A stretch of DNA of 64,000 nt from Strigamia acuminata (lineage: Eukaryota > Arthropoda > Chilopoda > Geophilomorpha > Linotaeniidae), in assembly GCA_949358305.1 (NCBI GenBank), contig OX442314.1:32545608-32609607 (forward strand), written 5' to 3'. Positions 21,576 to 32,452 of the stretch are shown here, piece by piece; position 1 is the first letter of the stretch; the number at the start of each line of letters is the position of its first letter. The notes beneath the pieces were generated by a model. That model saw only the letters and a list, made by a program, of their open reading frames with translations. It ran no database searches and had not been told where the DNA came from. The translations under genes and the position numbers were made by a program.

Positions 21576-21938
21576 GCCGCCATGTTTCCGGATTATGTCA
21601 CTTGGTGTCGCTCTATGCATCGATAGTGATCACGCGCGGGACAGACAACGTCGTGTTTCCATCTTCCAAAAAGTGAGTAGTTGACCGTTCTACCGTCACA
21701 TTTATCAGTCAATCGATCGACAAATTGAAAAAAAAACAACCCTCGATTACCTCTACGCCTCTCTCGACAACGTATCAATTAACACGCGCGTGCAAACACG
21801 AACGCCTGCATTGGTTCGGTCGGGCACCGCTCGCTCGCTCATTTGACAGACTCGTGACTTGAAATTTTTTATTTTTTCTTAGCCGTTATTTTATTTTCCT
21901 TTGCATTCGACTTTAATTTAATTTCTATGTTCCAGACG

Positions 21939-22640
21939 ATGAACAAAAACGAGAAAAACGACCACAACAACGACGGCGATGATGCAAGGTGAGAGATTCG
22001 ACCGACCGGTTTCGATCGATCGTTCGTTTATCCGTTTCTTCATTTCTTTATTTCTTTGTTTATTCAGTTGTCAGCCAATTGATCCGCCCCAGTCGTCATC
22101 GTGGCAGTGGACCGAACCCGGTCACATTCGACCCATCATGCGGGTTGCGCCATTCCAGCGCGCGACTCCGGAACCGATGTAATTCGGTCAAACGTCTCGT
22201 TTGATTTATTTATTCATTTATTTATTTATTTATTTATTTATTTATTTTTTAAGCCATCCTCGCGGACGTTCCGTACTGTTTGTTCGCTTCGCGGGCGCCC
22301 AGTTGATGGGACCGGGACGTCCGATGCCGAGGTGAGTTAATTCGATTCAACGTTTTGTTTTTGTTTTTGTTTCGTTTTGTTTCACCGATTGGTTGGTTTG
22401 ATTCGAATTGATTTATTTATTTATATTTATTTTATTTTATTTTCTATTTTTTAAGTCAATCCCGCGGGCGCGCCAGGATGCTAGCGCGTTTCGCGGCCAC
22501 CGAACCGATGTTGCCAGGGCGTCCGGCGTCGAGGTAATTAATTCGGTTCAACGTTTCAATTTGTCCGCCCGTCCATCAGTTTGTTCACTTAGTTTATTCA
22601 ATTTGATCTCTTCCTCAGTGACCCACAACCAGGCGCGTAA
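21939..22640 (+). CDS. small multi-exon protein with tandemly duplicated 78-nt exons (family B, member 1), 112 residues
   Basis: Exons 21939-21988, 22068-22178, 22254-22331, 22456-22533 and 22619-22640 all join in phase 2, giving an open frame of 112 residues ending DPQPGA. Exons 3 and 4 are each 78 nt and are paralogous: both encode RG-R ... RFA-x4-PM/L...GPGRP or LPGRP. Each intron is short and ends in a TTTATTTATT-type tract before AAG or CAG. The start lies in an exon following tatgttccag, where the exon opens ACG ATG. A 5' non-coding exon may end at 21671 (AAAAA/gtgagt). No known domain. The minus-strand gene at 25891 has the same 78-nt phase-2 exon, so the two are related. Confidence 0.55.
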
Positions 22641-23258
22641 TCGGCGATGTGACGAGTCGATTGTGAATCTTTTTTTATTTTATTTTTCTATTTTTCGTTT
22701 TTATTTTGTAAACAATAAAAACACTCAACTTTTATCATAGAATTTGAAAAGTTTGACAATTTCTTATTAAATTTTGAATTGGAGTGTGGGGGGAGCAATG
22801 GTCGAAACGTCGTTACGGGGAACCAGATGGAAATGTTAGCGATAAAGTCGTTCAAAGTCATAAAATCGGTGTCGATTTTTACGAGGCGTTGGGGACGGTT
22901 GGAACTCGAGTCAACCAATGGACACGTCGATGCCACTCCGTTGTAAAATGCCACACACAGACACACACGTGCACGCGCGAAACATCAACAATAAAGCTCG
23001 TAAAACGACACAAATTGTCGAGTGAATAAGCGAATTGGGTTCTCCATTTCGACGATGATTGCCGGGGAGTAATTCGATCCTCCCCCTCTATCGTCGTTCG
23101 TCACCCATCGAATTTCGGTCACTGCATCCGATGGATCTACTAACACCTTCAGACCAACCGGGACTGATTCGAGCCCTCGCGGAAATCCGGGGGGTTTCGG
23201 TCACAAAAGTCTGCATTCGGGTTGCGCAACCACTCTATTGTTCAGCCGTTGGTCAGCC

Positions 23259-23292
23259 GGGGCAGTTGGCACCGACGAGCGTCGACAGTCCC
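23259..23292 (+). ncRNA. hairpin B copy 2
   Basis: GGGGC pairs with GTCCC (one G-U), A-A mismatch kept, then GTTGGC pairs with GTCGAC. The T-A pair here replaces the C-G pair of copy 1. Followed by ACAAATTCTTCC and AAAATAAAC. Confidence 0.45.
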
Positions 23293-24278
23293 AACAAATT
23301 CTTCCAAAATAAACTCTCACATCGACATCACAACGTTCCGCCGGTACAAACAAACAAACAGTTATGAAAAACACTTGGTTTATCTATTTATTTATTTATT
23401 TATTTGTCCGTTCGTTTACACACACTCTCTTTGCACATGACAGATTCGGCATCTGGTCGTAGAAAATTTCAATATTTTGATGCAACACGTTCTGGTGTCA
23501 GTGCGCGATCGTGAGCGAAGTCTTCGACAATGTGCTCGCATGAGCGTGTCTTTGTTTGCCATGCACACGCGTGAACGCGTTCCCACGCGCGATAATATGC
23601 GAGGTGCGATGTATGTAAGCGCGACATGGATTTTTGACACCGGCATCGATAATAATGTTCACCAACGTGGATAAATGTCCGAAGGTGTCCGGTGCTTATG
23701 GCAACGCACCGGGACGCAGTTAAATAGCAAGTAGAATTAAAAATATAATTGTTTAATAAAAGGAAACTCTCATAATGTTGAAACGATAAAGCAAACGCAG
23801 AATTCAGATCCAAACTCAGATTCGAATTAGGTCAGATTAGGCCAGGTTATAGATCCACAAACTCCCGAGACGCGACAAGAAAATGAAAAGGACGCGTTTA
23901 TCACTTATAGGTGCCTGGCGATCGACAACGAGCGGACGATTAAAGTTTAAATTTCGGATCTTGGAACCGGTTCCGCGGTTCGTATTCCAATGATTAACGA
24001 GATTATCTTCGTAGCAACCGACTGGAACAAAAGTTTCGTAAAATATCCGCCGTTTCATATTTTAATTTTACCTTCCAGAGTTGACGTCCCGTCAGAGTCG
24101 ACGCGAGTTCTGATCACCGCGTCCGCTGCATTTTGCGAAAGCCTTCAGACCGAGAGCAGAGCGAAGGGGCCGTCGCCGCTCGGTCGAGCGGCACAGTACC
24201 CACCGAGTGGCGCGGTACCCGAGTTCTTCTGGCGCCAGTGCCTATATGTGTCACACTTGCACGCCCCTCTCGGTCTCA

Positions 24279-24298
24279 GACTGGCCTTCTGGTCAGTC
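24279..24298 (+). ncRNA. diverged hairpin A copy
   Basis: Arm GACTGGCC, loop TTCT, arm GGTCAGTC. Compared with the five identical copies, two changes on the 3' arm turn one G-U pair into A-U and one C-G pair into U-G, so all eight pairs remain possible. Confidence 0.45.
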
Positions 24299-24531
24299 AC
24301 AATAACAAATCAAAAATAAGCTACACAGCCAGTGGCGAAAACAATGCGAGGGGGACGACGTTCGACCGAATCTCTGGCAATGGCTTCCTAATCCCATCCG
24401 AATCCCATGAATCTTTCGAATCTTTCGAATCCCAAACCGATGTGTGCTTCTCTCGTGGATGCGCGCAAAGAAACGAAGAGGAAAAGAGAAAACGCAGAGA
24501 AGAGAATGGGAAAGAATCCCTCTCTCTCTCT

Positions 24532-24566
<35 letters not shown>

Positions 24567-25014
24567 TTTTTTTTCTTAATTTCTAATTTGTGTCACCGAG
24601 TGTCGCGTCGTATTCTCGCGTCTTTGCAGCGAGCGACGGGCTAAAGCTTTCCTACCATACCGCGCTTTGCTTCGCGCACTTGTACGCATTGGTTCATTCG
24701 CTATATCGAGTCTCGTTTGCACGGTAAGCAAACCTAGTCAATTTTCAAAATAGAAAAAGGGGAAGAATCTCCAACAATTTGACCGACTCGTTAATTAAAC
24801 CGACCGACCAACTAACTAAATGAACCAGAACGGGTCGATGCGCGAGCACGGGCGGGAATCCCCGTGGTTACACCACTATCACCGCCATTTTGTTCTCGAT
24901 CTCTATCCAATTTTAGTTTTGCAGTCGGACTCACGATTTTGTCAGTTTTTCGTTTTTCATTTATTCGTTTAAATTCTTTCTCTTTTTCCTCGACGGTAGA
25001 CGCAACAAGACGAG

Positions 25015-25572
25015 ATGTCGACGTCGGCCATCGAGGATCGACCACGAGGCAATATCCAGTTAATAGTGGGCCCGATGTTTGCAGGGAAAACAACTGAACT
25101 CTTGAGGCGCCTAGAAGGAGAAGAAGCGTTGTTATTGAAGCCCAAAATCGACAACCGCCACATTCCCGGAGAAATCGTCGCTCGTGACGGAAAATCGAGA
25201 GCGGCGCGCGCCGTCGAAAACCTCGCGGAAGCCCGAAGACAATCCGAAAATTTCGGGATTATCGGGATTGACGAGGGCCAGTTTTTCGAGGACTTGGTAC
25301 AATTCTGTCAAGAAATGGCAGAGAAAGGAAAGACTGTGGTAATCGCGGCCCTCGATGGGGATTTCAAGTTGAACCCGTTCGGTCAAGTCTGCGATTTGCT
25401 CCCGAAATCAGAGCACATCGTGAAGCTGAAGGCAACGTGCTACCGGTGTCGAGGGGAAGCCGCGTTCACGAAGCGGACGTCGGGCGAAGAAGACGTCGTG
25501 GTGATAGGGGGTGCCGAGAAATACGCCCCCACGTGTCGCGCGTGTTTCGCAAATTGTTCACCAATCGGCTAA
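25015..25572 (+). CDS. thymidine kinase, type II (TK1 family)
   Basis: A 185-residue intronless kinase that phosphorylates thymidine to dTMP in the salvage pathway. Visible: P-loop GPMFAGKTT at 19-27, DEGQFF at 86-91 with the catalytic glutamate, ALDGDF at 112-117, zinc-binding cysteines C142/C145 and C174/C177, and the family signature GGAEKYAPTCRACF at 165-178. The length is typical of short viral and bacterial TK1 proteins; animal TK1 usually has a longer regulatory C-terminus, which is missing here. All key residues are intact. The first ATG is used, since the conserved core begins at residue 12. AATAAA at 25646-25651 is the likely poly(A) signal. It sits among repeat copies with no related pathway gene nearby. 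Viral, bacterial-type or truncated host origin cannot be settled without a tree. Confidence 0.93.
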   Translation: MSTSAIEDRPRGNIQLIVGPMFAGKTTELLRRLEGEEALLLKPKIDNRHIPGEIVARDGKSRAARAVENLAEARRQSENFGIIGIDEGQFFEDLVQFCQEMAEKGKTVVIAALDGDFKLNPFGQVCDLLPKSEHIVKLKATCYRCRGEAAFTKRTSGEEDVVVIGGAEKYAPTCRACFANCSPIG

Positions 25573-25789
25573 CTAACAAACCGGTCGTGTCGTTTTTAAC
25601 ACCGATAGATTCATTCGAATTAAATTTTTTTTTTTTTTGCGATCAAATAAACCCAATCAATCGTGGCCACTTATCTCAAATTCAATTTTTATTTAAATTA
25701 TAAACCACAAACGAACAAAATACAATAAAAAATGAAAAATTACGCCGATGGCGCTACGTTTGATAACGATGTCCCACTAAGAGAAAGAA

Positions 25790-25872
25790 AAAAAAATATA
25801 TGTATATATATATATATCAAACAAACAAACAAACAAACAAACAAACAAACAAACAAACAAAAAAAAAAAAAA
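25790..25872. repeat. (TA)n, (CAAA)n and poly(A) tract
   Basis: A short TA run, then about ten CAAA units and a poly(A) run, located beyond the 3' end of the minus-strand gene starting at 26616. Confidence 0.9.
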
Positions 25873-25890
25873 GAATGATAAAAAGAATAA

Positions 25891-26616
25891 TTAATTAACT
25901 AACTGGACAGGTAGATATAGCGCGACGAACTGGTGGCGGTCGCGGGTGACTGGTGACTGGTAACTGGTGACGAACGGGTTGCAACCACCAAACTGGTAGC
26001 AAGTTGTGCAGAATTGAAACACATAGTTTCGGGTGGATCTTGGGATATCCGACCACCCATGCGTCGGTGGTGTTGGGCGATCCCGCGCGTGGCGCCTGTT
26101 GCATTGGAAATTATTGGCACGCATAGGTGGCAACCATGGTAAGTTACTATGGAAAAAAAAAAAATGATTAATCAAATCGCGACCGACGAATCGACCATAA
26201 ATTGCTTTACTCACTCTGGCACATAGCGCCTCGGCCCGAAGAATATGTCATTACCAAATTCCCCGGGCCGCACATAGATGGTCTGCGGCGACCTCGTCGA
26301 AGGTGGCGATCGCGACGAACCCCTTAAAAATAAAATAAAAATAAAATAGAATGAAATAAAAAGTGTCAAATAAATAAAACCAATCGATCGACCAATCACT
26401 CTCACCTTGTGCCCGGGCGCATTTCACCCCAAATGATGGGGTTATTCACGTTCTTTTTCCCAAACGACAATCGCGATGGGCCCCTTAAAAATAAAATAAA
26501 AATAAAATGAAATAAAATAAAATGTGTCGAATAAATAAAACCAATCGATCGACCAACCACTCTCACCTCGTGCCCGGGCGCACTTCACCCAAGATGACGT
26601 TCTTTCCGTTCTCCAT
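25891..26616 (-). CDS. small multi-exon protein (family B, member 2), 163 residues
   Basis: Exons 26616-26567, 26483-26406, 26322-26215 and 26146-25891 all join in phase 2 and stay open to the stop. Exon 2 is exactly 78 nt, like the duplicated exons of the gene at 21939. Exons 1 and 2 end with the same peptide pattern (GEVRPGT and GEMRPGT) and exons 2 and 3 begin with the same pattern (RGPSR, RGSSR), showing tandem exon duplication. The last exon adds an arginine-rich stretch and four cysteines (NFQCNRR, FCTTCYQFGGC). Introns are about 80 nt and two contain near-identical sequence (AATCGATCGACCAA.CACTCTCAC and TAAAAATAAAAT). No known domain; function unknown. Confidence 0.55.
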
Positions 26617-26879
26617 CTGAAATGTAAAAATTAGATTACCGTAAATTAAATACAAACGAGAATTGAACAGCAAAACACAATCAATGAAAAGGAAAGGAAG
26701 GTGAATAAAACCACAGATCAATCAAACAATGATAAACCGAATTATTCTCTTTTCATTTCTGGCAAGCGAGAATATGGCGACGAATTCCGCGCCTCTCCAC
26801 GCTTCCACTCGTTTAGACACAAGCGGACGAATGGTCGGATTGTTGAAACAATTGTTGTCGTTGTCAATTGGTTGATTGG

Positions 26880-26912
<33 letters not shown>

Positions 26913-27971
26913 TGATAAATAGATAAACGGCATAAATACTTTCAACTTGCTCAGCAGCGAAGCACGTGGCGGCGCGGAATCAGCGGTCAGGTATGGCGGA
27001 TTTCGATAACGACGCTGCTTGGTGAGCGGAGTTACAAAAAAATAAAAATTTGAAAGCATCGTGAAACAAATAGATGAATAAACAAATAAACATAAATATA
27101 TAAATAAACAAATAAATAAATAAAATAGACAAAAATAAACAAACAACGTCGCATCACGCGCGGGATTCCATGGTTGTCGCCAGATGCCGCGTCGAATCAC
27201 TCGCGCGCTCGCCATCAGTAGTGTGGACCCCGTGTCGTGAACAAGTGAACAAGTGGAACGATTAGAGGTAAATTAACCATTTTCCCGGTAAACACTCGTC
27301 AGTTGGCGTTTTTACACGCGGTTCGCGGCCCTGGACTGCATTGCTTTTTGCGGCAGGTGAGCGTCGGGACCGCGGTGCCGTTTTAAAACCGAGACGGTAT
27401 CGTGTACCAGGGCCACGGTACTTTGAAAAACTCGTGTAACGCGAACCGACTTTGTTGTACAACGAGAAAATACAAGATTCTCATTTTTTCCCGGTTTTGC
27501 TTTCATTTGATTAATTCTTATGTTACGTTTCAATGCAATTTATCTCATTTCAGAAAACTACAAGACACGAATAAAAAGAAGATTTTTTCGTCTGTTTCTT
27601 ATTGCATGGCGGGTTAAGCCTATATATAAGATTTTTCTCATTTAATTAGAAATAAACAAAAAAAAAAAAAAAAAAAATCTTCTTTTTATATGTGTCTCGC
27701 AGACTTCTGAAATAAGATAAATTGTATTGAAACCAAAGGTAAGAATTAACCAAATGGAAGTAAAACCGAGAAAATACGAGAACTTCGTATTTTCTCGTGT
27801 TTTCTCGCATTGTTCCGCGGTAGGCATCAAATGTACCACGTCCAACACGTACATGTACGCGCGTAGACTTGCGCGAACAATATGTGCGCGGATGTTTTAT
27901 TCGACGTCCCACGTTTTGGTTCTTTTTGTTGCGATTTTAATTTTTATCTTTTTTTTCACATCGAAGAAAAT
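26617..27971. other. intergenic, (GATA)n and repeat-rich
   Basis: Holds a (GATA)n array at 26879-26912, an (AAAT)-rich tract near 27060-27125 and a pair of related segments with AATACGAGAATTCTCATTTT-like and GAAAACTACGA-like content around 27470-27790 on opposite strands (ATAAAAAGAAGATTTTTTCG and AAAATCTTCTTTTTATATG), forming a large inverted repeat. No gene supported. Confidence 0.4.
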
Positions 27972-28560
27972 ATGGAAAAAGGAAAGAGAGGAGAAAAGCC
28001 GTCCACAAAGTCGCACCTGTCACCCGTCGTCCTTTTGGAACGCATCGACTTCATGGAGGCGTGGAGCCACACGCCAAACTTGAGCGCCGCCAGTAGTTCC
28101 GTGCATGATGCACGCGAGCGAAAAACTAATGATCCCACGAAGATCAAGGGGGTATGTGTCCCATTCCGATATTTACTCTTTTGTCTTTTTTATTTGACCT
28201 TTTTTTTTTTTTTATTTTTTTTTTTATTTTTATTCGTTCTTTTCTCTCTTTCTCCAGTCGCTCGGTCGAAGACAGACGAAGGTCCAGGAGACGGCAATGG
28301 CGGCGACGGAGGAAAGGGTCGAAAAAATGATGGAGGGACTAGAGGAGAGAATTGAGGAGTTGATAGACAGGACGGAACAAAGACTCAAGAAAATGGTGAA
28401 GGCGACGATGGAGGAATTTGAGAAAACATTTGAAGAAGCAGAGGAAAAATGGTGGAAGGCGATGGAGGGAACGATGGGTTGGATAGAGAATGTCGTTGAC
28501 GACGATGATGACGAAGGCGCTGAAGAGGCAATTGGTGGTTCCGATCTTTCGATGGAATAA
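27972..28560 (+). CDS. two-exon coiled-coil protein (family member 2), 160 residues
   Basis: Exons 27972-28151 and 28258-28560 join in phase 0. Exon 1 is basic and Ser-rich. Exon 2 opens TCG after tttctccag, then forms a long amphipathic helix with repeated ERVEKMMEGLEERIEEL-type heptads and ends in an acidic tail (VDDDDDEGAEE) and a GGSDLSME end. The gene at 48728 has the same exon lengths (exon 2 is 303 nt in both), helix, acidic tail and a DSDGSMEY end, so they are close paralogues. No enzymatic motif; a structural or oligomerising role is inferred. Confidence 0.65.
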
Positions 28561-28873
28561 TAAGAGGAGACGGTTTATTCCCACTCTCGTTTGTTTGTTT
28601 GTTTGATTTAGTTTTTGTTTTGATTTTTAATTTTATTTATTCATTTATTTATTTTTTTTTTTTCAATTGTCAAAGATGTGACACAACTCTTATGGGACAA
28701 AAACAACAATCCCCCATCTCATTGTCTCGTATTGTTTGTTCGTATTGCGTATATTTTGTTTCTCATTGTAAAAAAAAACATCTCATCGGGTGATTAAATA
28801 TACGTCTTTATTTTATTTATTTTATTTATTTATCTGTTTCTCTTCTTTTCTATATTTTAGCACAATTTATAAT
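28561..28873. other. 3' flank of the coiled-coil gene
   Basis: T-rich with (TTTA) tracts; I see no gene. Confidence 0.5.
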
Positions 28874-28948
28874 CGACCCAGAGTGGTCGAGTGGGCAGGA
28901 CTACCTGCCGCATGGAGCCGTGGACTCTGGGTTCGAGTCTCGCTTCCG
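28874..28948 (+). repeat. tRNA-like, RNA polymerase III promoter-bearing segment
   Basis: A box TGGTCGAGTGG at 28884-28894 and B box GGTTCGAGTCT at 28930-28940, 46 bases apart as in a tRNA. The T-arm stem pairs poorly and no acceptor stem closes, so it is a tRNA-derived repeat (SINE-like) or decayed tRNA rather than a working tRNA gene. A related copy is on the minus strand at 50020. Confidence 0.5.
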
Positions 28949-29094
28949 CGATCTTACGTTTGCTTTGTGCAGAAAAAAGGAAAGAAAGAAAGAGACTGAC
29001 TGACTGCTGGGCGACAATGATGATGGTATAAACTATTAGTCGTACCCTCTCGCAAGGTCCGAGAAATTCAACCCTTCTTTATTTTGTTTTAATT

Positions 29095-30250
29095 TTTATC
29101 CTATCTATCTATCTATCTATCTATCTAATTTTTTTTTTTTTTAATTTAAAACAATTACCGTCAGAGTGCGTTACCGTCGGAGATTTTTTCGTGATTGCCG
29201 TGCGCGCGAGAAAAATTGCAACCGACAAACTTTCCCACATTGAAATTGGAAAACAAAATATATGGGGAGATCCACGTAGACAAGTAAATCAAGATTAACT
29301 TGGTTTCGGAATTTATAGGACACCTTTTAACGCGGGAAACGCAAAAATCCGCATCGAATGGACACTTTGGCGTCCATCGAAGGGCACGGCTTACGTCGGG
29401 TGGCGTGGCGGTTCTGGGAAATTACATTACAGGCCACGTGACCAGGTACAAAGTCCTGCGCACAAACGCTCGAGCGGAGTTGAATAAAAGTCCTTGAAAT
29501 ATATAAATCGATTTATCGACAGTGGAACTAATTCCACGACGAGTGCCCCAACGATTAATTAGATTATCGAATTGGGTGCCGTCTGAGTCGAAGATCGCGA
29601 ACGCCCCGATCGGTTTACCATTTTAATTTCAACTCGCAGTACACGTTGCACCATCGTAGACGATGCGAGTTTGTATAATCGCGTTCGACGAGTTTGCATA
29701 CACTTTGAATTCGTTCGCTTCGAGCCATCATGGAGATCCGAGGGTTTCGGTCGAAATTTCCTGAATCGATTTGAAACGGTATTTCCCACCCACGGGTGTT
29801 CTGCTCCACCACGAACATTCCGGCGACCATTGCGGCGACCATTGCGGCAACGAGCGCCTCACCTACGGTGAATGCGGGGCAGCTGGCACCGACGAGTGTC
29901 GGCAGCCCCAACAACTTGTTCCAAAATAAGCCCACAGACAGACACACCTATAAAGCGTGTTTATTTCAAATAATTGTGCAAAAACACCCATTTAATTGTT
30001 TATTTATTTGTTCCTCGTGATACGCGCGTGGCCTGTGCGTTGACGACGTGTTCGCGATTTCACGACGGAATTCGTGGATCCGTTCGTCGGGATTGGACTT
30101 TTGGGTGTCGGGTGAAAACGACCGACCGGGGACGAAATTCGAGGCGGAGAAGGGAGAAGGGAGCAAACAAGCGCGCGCGCAAGACGCCAAATGGAGTAAA
30201 AAAATATATCCAAAGAAGATGACTAAACTTTACTTTACTTAATTTTCGAA
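29095..30250 (+). repeat. composite repeat, one full copy
   Basis: Begins with an (ATCT)n and T-rich tract, then the upstream module (AACAAAATATATGG, CGGAATTTAT), TTGAATAAAAGTCCTTGAAA at 29480, TTAATTAGATTATC, CGTTCGACGAGTTTGCA, hairpin B at 29876 and a tail reaching about 30240. The stretch 29560-29780 is about 95% the same as 31440-31640. A short tandem triplication of GGCGACCATTGC lies at 29820-29850. Confidence 0.6.
29876..29909 (+). ncRNA. hairpin B copy 3
   Basis: GGGGC/GCCCC, A-A mismatch, then GCTGGCAC against GTGTCGGC around CGACGA. The inner A-U pair is a matched change relative to G-C in other copies. Confidence 0.5.
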
Positions 30251-30429
30251 TACTACGAGCACCCGGGATTCCATACTAAGGTCGAAATGACTAAAGTCGA
30301 AATCCCGTTTCGACCTAATTCGTTTCGACCCAGGTATCCCATCTAGTCTAAAATAAAAACAAACTCGCTGTTCACTGAAATATCTATATTTAAAGTTTTT
30401 ACAGTTTTTACAGTTTGCAGAATGTTATA

Positions 30430-30500
30430 AAAAAAAAAAAAATAAAATAAAATAAATAAATAAATAAAAATAAAAATAAAAACAAATAAACAAATAAAAC
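30430..30500. repeat. (AAAT/AAAAT)n tract
   Basis: Simple A/T repeat downstream of the minus-strand gene that follows. Confidence 0.85.
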
Positions 30501-30651
30501 GGAATAAAACGAAACGATGAAACAACGATACATTGAAGCGACGATTATATGGTGGAATAACGCCGAAAAAGTTACGCGAAAACGACAGTTATTTATTTCT
30601 ATAACATTTTTTTCCCACATTTTTTACCCCATTTACACATAGAATTGCCAT

Positions 30652-31195
30652 TTATTGACACTTGTACATTTTATCTGGATATTCGACAAAGTACAAATTT
30701 ATCCATGGAACAAATCCATACTCGAATGGGATGGTGACGCCAAGTTTATCGTCTTTGAAGAATCGATCAAACCGCGCGCAAGATATATTCGAGTCCCAGA
30801 GGAAACGCGTCCCCAAGACGAGAGTTCTTTCTTTCGTCACGACGATGAAGTTGGTTTCGGTCCCTCGATTCACCCACTCGACGTCCATCTTGATCTGTCC
30901 AATTATTTGGAAATGGTCACCAACGATGTTTTTTAGGTACCGGTGTCTATCGTCGTCGTCGTCTAGTTCGCGGATACTGTCCCGAGGGTAGCCCGTTTCT
31001 TCGAATAAACGTTCGTCGATGGCGCAGAAGCGCGACCACTCGATTACCAGGGCATTACGCGCGAGATTCCCTATCTTCACCTTGAGCAAGGGATGTTCGT
31101 TCGTGGGTTCAAGCGGTTTCGGCTGAATAAGAGAAGTTTTAGATTAAAAATTATACGAAACAATTCGTATCTGTTCCTGGAATTACCTGGAACAT
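30652..31195 (-). CDS. retropepsin-like protein lacking the catalytic motif, 159 residues
   Basis: A 9-nt first coding exon (31195-31187, ATG TTC CAG) joins in phase 0 to 31122-30652. The protein reads like a retroviral-type aspartyl protease half: VKIGNLARNALV at 18-29 where the family has its V-x-I-x-G...ALVDTGA lead, then a mid strand, then ETNFIVVTKERTLVLG at about 92-107, equivalent to the F-x-V-V...ILG-x-(D)FL flap-to-end segment. The catalytic DTG(A/S) is replaced by IEWS at 30-33, so it should have no protease activity. A DDDDD cluster sits in the middle. Retropepsin-like folds without protease activity occur as domesticated or regulatory proteins. Confidence in the fold is moderate; a structure prediction would test it. 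Confidence 0.5.
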
Positions 31196-31712
31196 GGTTC
31201 AATGTTGCGAGGAACGCCAACGAGACGCGGAGAACAGTCTTGTATCGTGTCTGAACTTGATTTGGATGCAAATGAGACACGGGTTACGTCAGATGGCGTG
31301 GCGGCTGTGAGAAATTACGTCACACAGGCGCTCGCGCGGAGTTAAATAAAAATCCTCGAAATATAGAAATTGATTTATCGACGGTGTAACCGATTCCACG
31401 TCGAGCGTCCCAACAATTAATTAGATTATAGAACTGGGTGTTGTCCGAAACGAAGATCGCGAACGCTCCGATCGGTTTACGATTTAAATTTCAACTCGCG
31501 GTACACGTCGCACCATCGTAGGCGATGCGAGTTTGTATAATCGCGTTCGACGAGTTTGCAGACACTTTGAATTCGTTCGCTTCGAGCCATCATGGAGATC
31601 CGAGGGTTTCGGTCGAAATTTCCTGAATCGATTTGATACGGTTGTTCTGCTCCACCACGAACACTCCCTGGTTCGTCGAAAAACACTCCAAAGTGGGTTC
31701 GTCGGAGAACAC

Positions 31713-31747
31713 GGGGCAGTTGGCGACCGATGCGCGCCGACAGCCCC
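31713..31747 (+). ncRNA. hairpin B copy 4
   Basis: GGGGC/GCCCC, A-A mismatch, GTTGGCG pairing with CGCCGAC; the second inner pair is T-A here and C-G or T-G elsewhere. Followed by ACAAATTGTTCC and AAAATAAA. Confidence 0.5.
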
Positions 31748-32452
31748 GACAAATTGTTCCAAAATAAATCCAAGCTCCCACAACGTTGTTTTCGATACGC
31801 GCGTTCCTACACGCGATGACGCGCGTGATGCGATGCGGGTGAGTGTGACACGGGTTTTCGAATTGGGCGTCGACGGTGATGTTTGTCAACGTGGATAAAC
31901 GTCCGCAAAGTGCCCGGAACGCAGTTAATTACCGACGAGAATTGAAAATGTAATCGTTTTTGATAAAAAGAAACCCTCGTAACGTTGAAACGATAAAGAG
32001 AACGCAAAATTCGGATTCGAATTCAGGTTCGATCCGCGAACTGTCGAGGCGCGACATGCCAAGCGTGGAGGGGAGCGTTTATCGCTCATAGGTGCCCGAT
32101 GATCGGAGACGGGTGGGTGATGGGTGGGTGATCGGTACCAGACAGACACAAAACAGAATAAAATCTACCCCCGTACTTCGGTCGTCACTAAGATTACCTT
32201 CGCAGTGACCGACTAGAATAAGAGTTTTGCAAAATATCCGTCGTTTCATATTTTAATTTTGTCTTTCCGGCGTCTCGCGCCATCGCTTTCGACGTGAGTT
32301 TGTGTCATTGCGTTCGGTGGATTTGCAAGCGCCTCTAGGTCGATCGAGACCAGACACGCTTACTTCAGAGTAGGGACCACTCCACCACAAACATTCCGAG
32401 GGTATTGGCGCGCAAAAAGGACGGGGTCCTATCTTCTCGCCACGCAGAATAC

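Larger units (their letters stand above)
22641..25014 (+). repeat. composite repeat copies and TK upstream region
   Basis: From about 23040 to 24330 copies of the composite repeat follow each other: a CCCTCG-CGG-AAAT-CCG hairpin near 23172, hairpin B at 23259, the CGTGGATAAATGTCCG and GGAAACTC modules near 23670-23830, TAAAGTTTAAATTTCGGATC at 23940, and a diverged hairpin A at 24279. A (TTTA)n tract at 24530-24570 follows a CTCTCTC run. No gene is supported between 22641 and 25014. Confidence 0.55.

Noticed and set aside
25015-25572. Calling the island an endogenous nimavirus, poxvirus or nudivirus from the TK alone
   Set aside because: TK1-type kinases are also cellular, and no core viral gene (capsid, polymerase, packaging ATPase) is visible in the window.
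28874-28948. Functional tRNA gene
   Set aside because: A and B boxes are good, but the T stem has mismatches and no acceptor stem can be closed.
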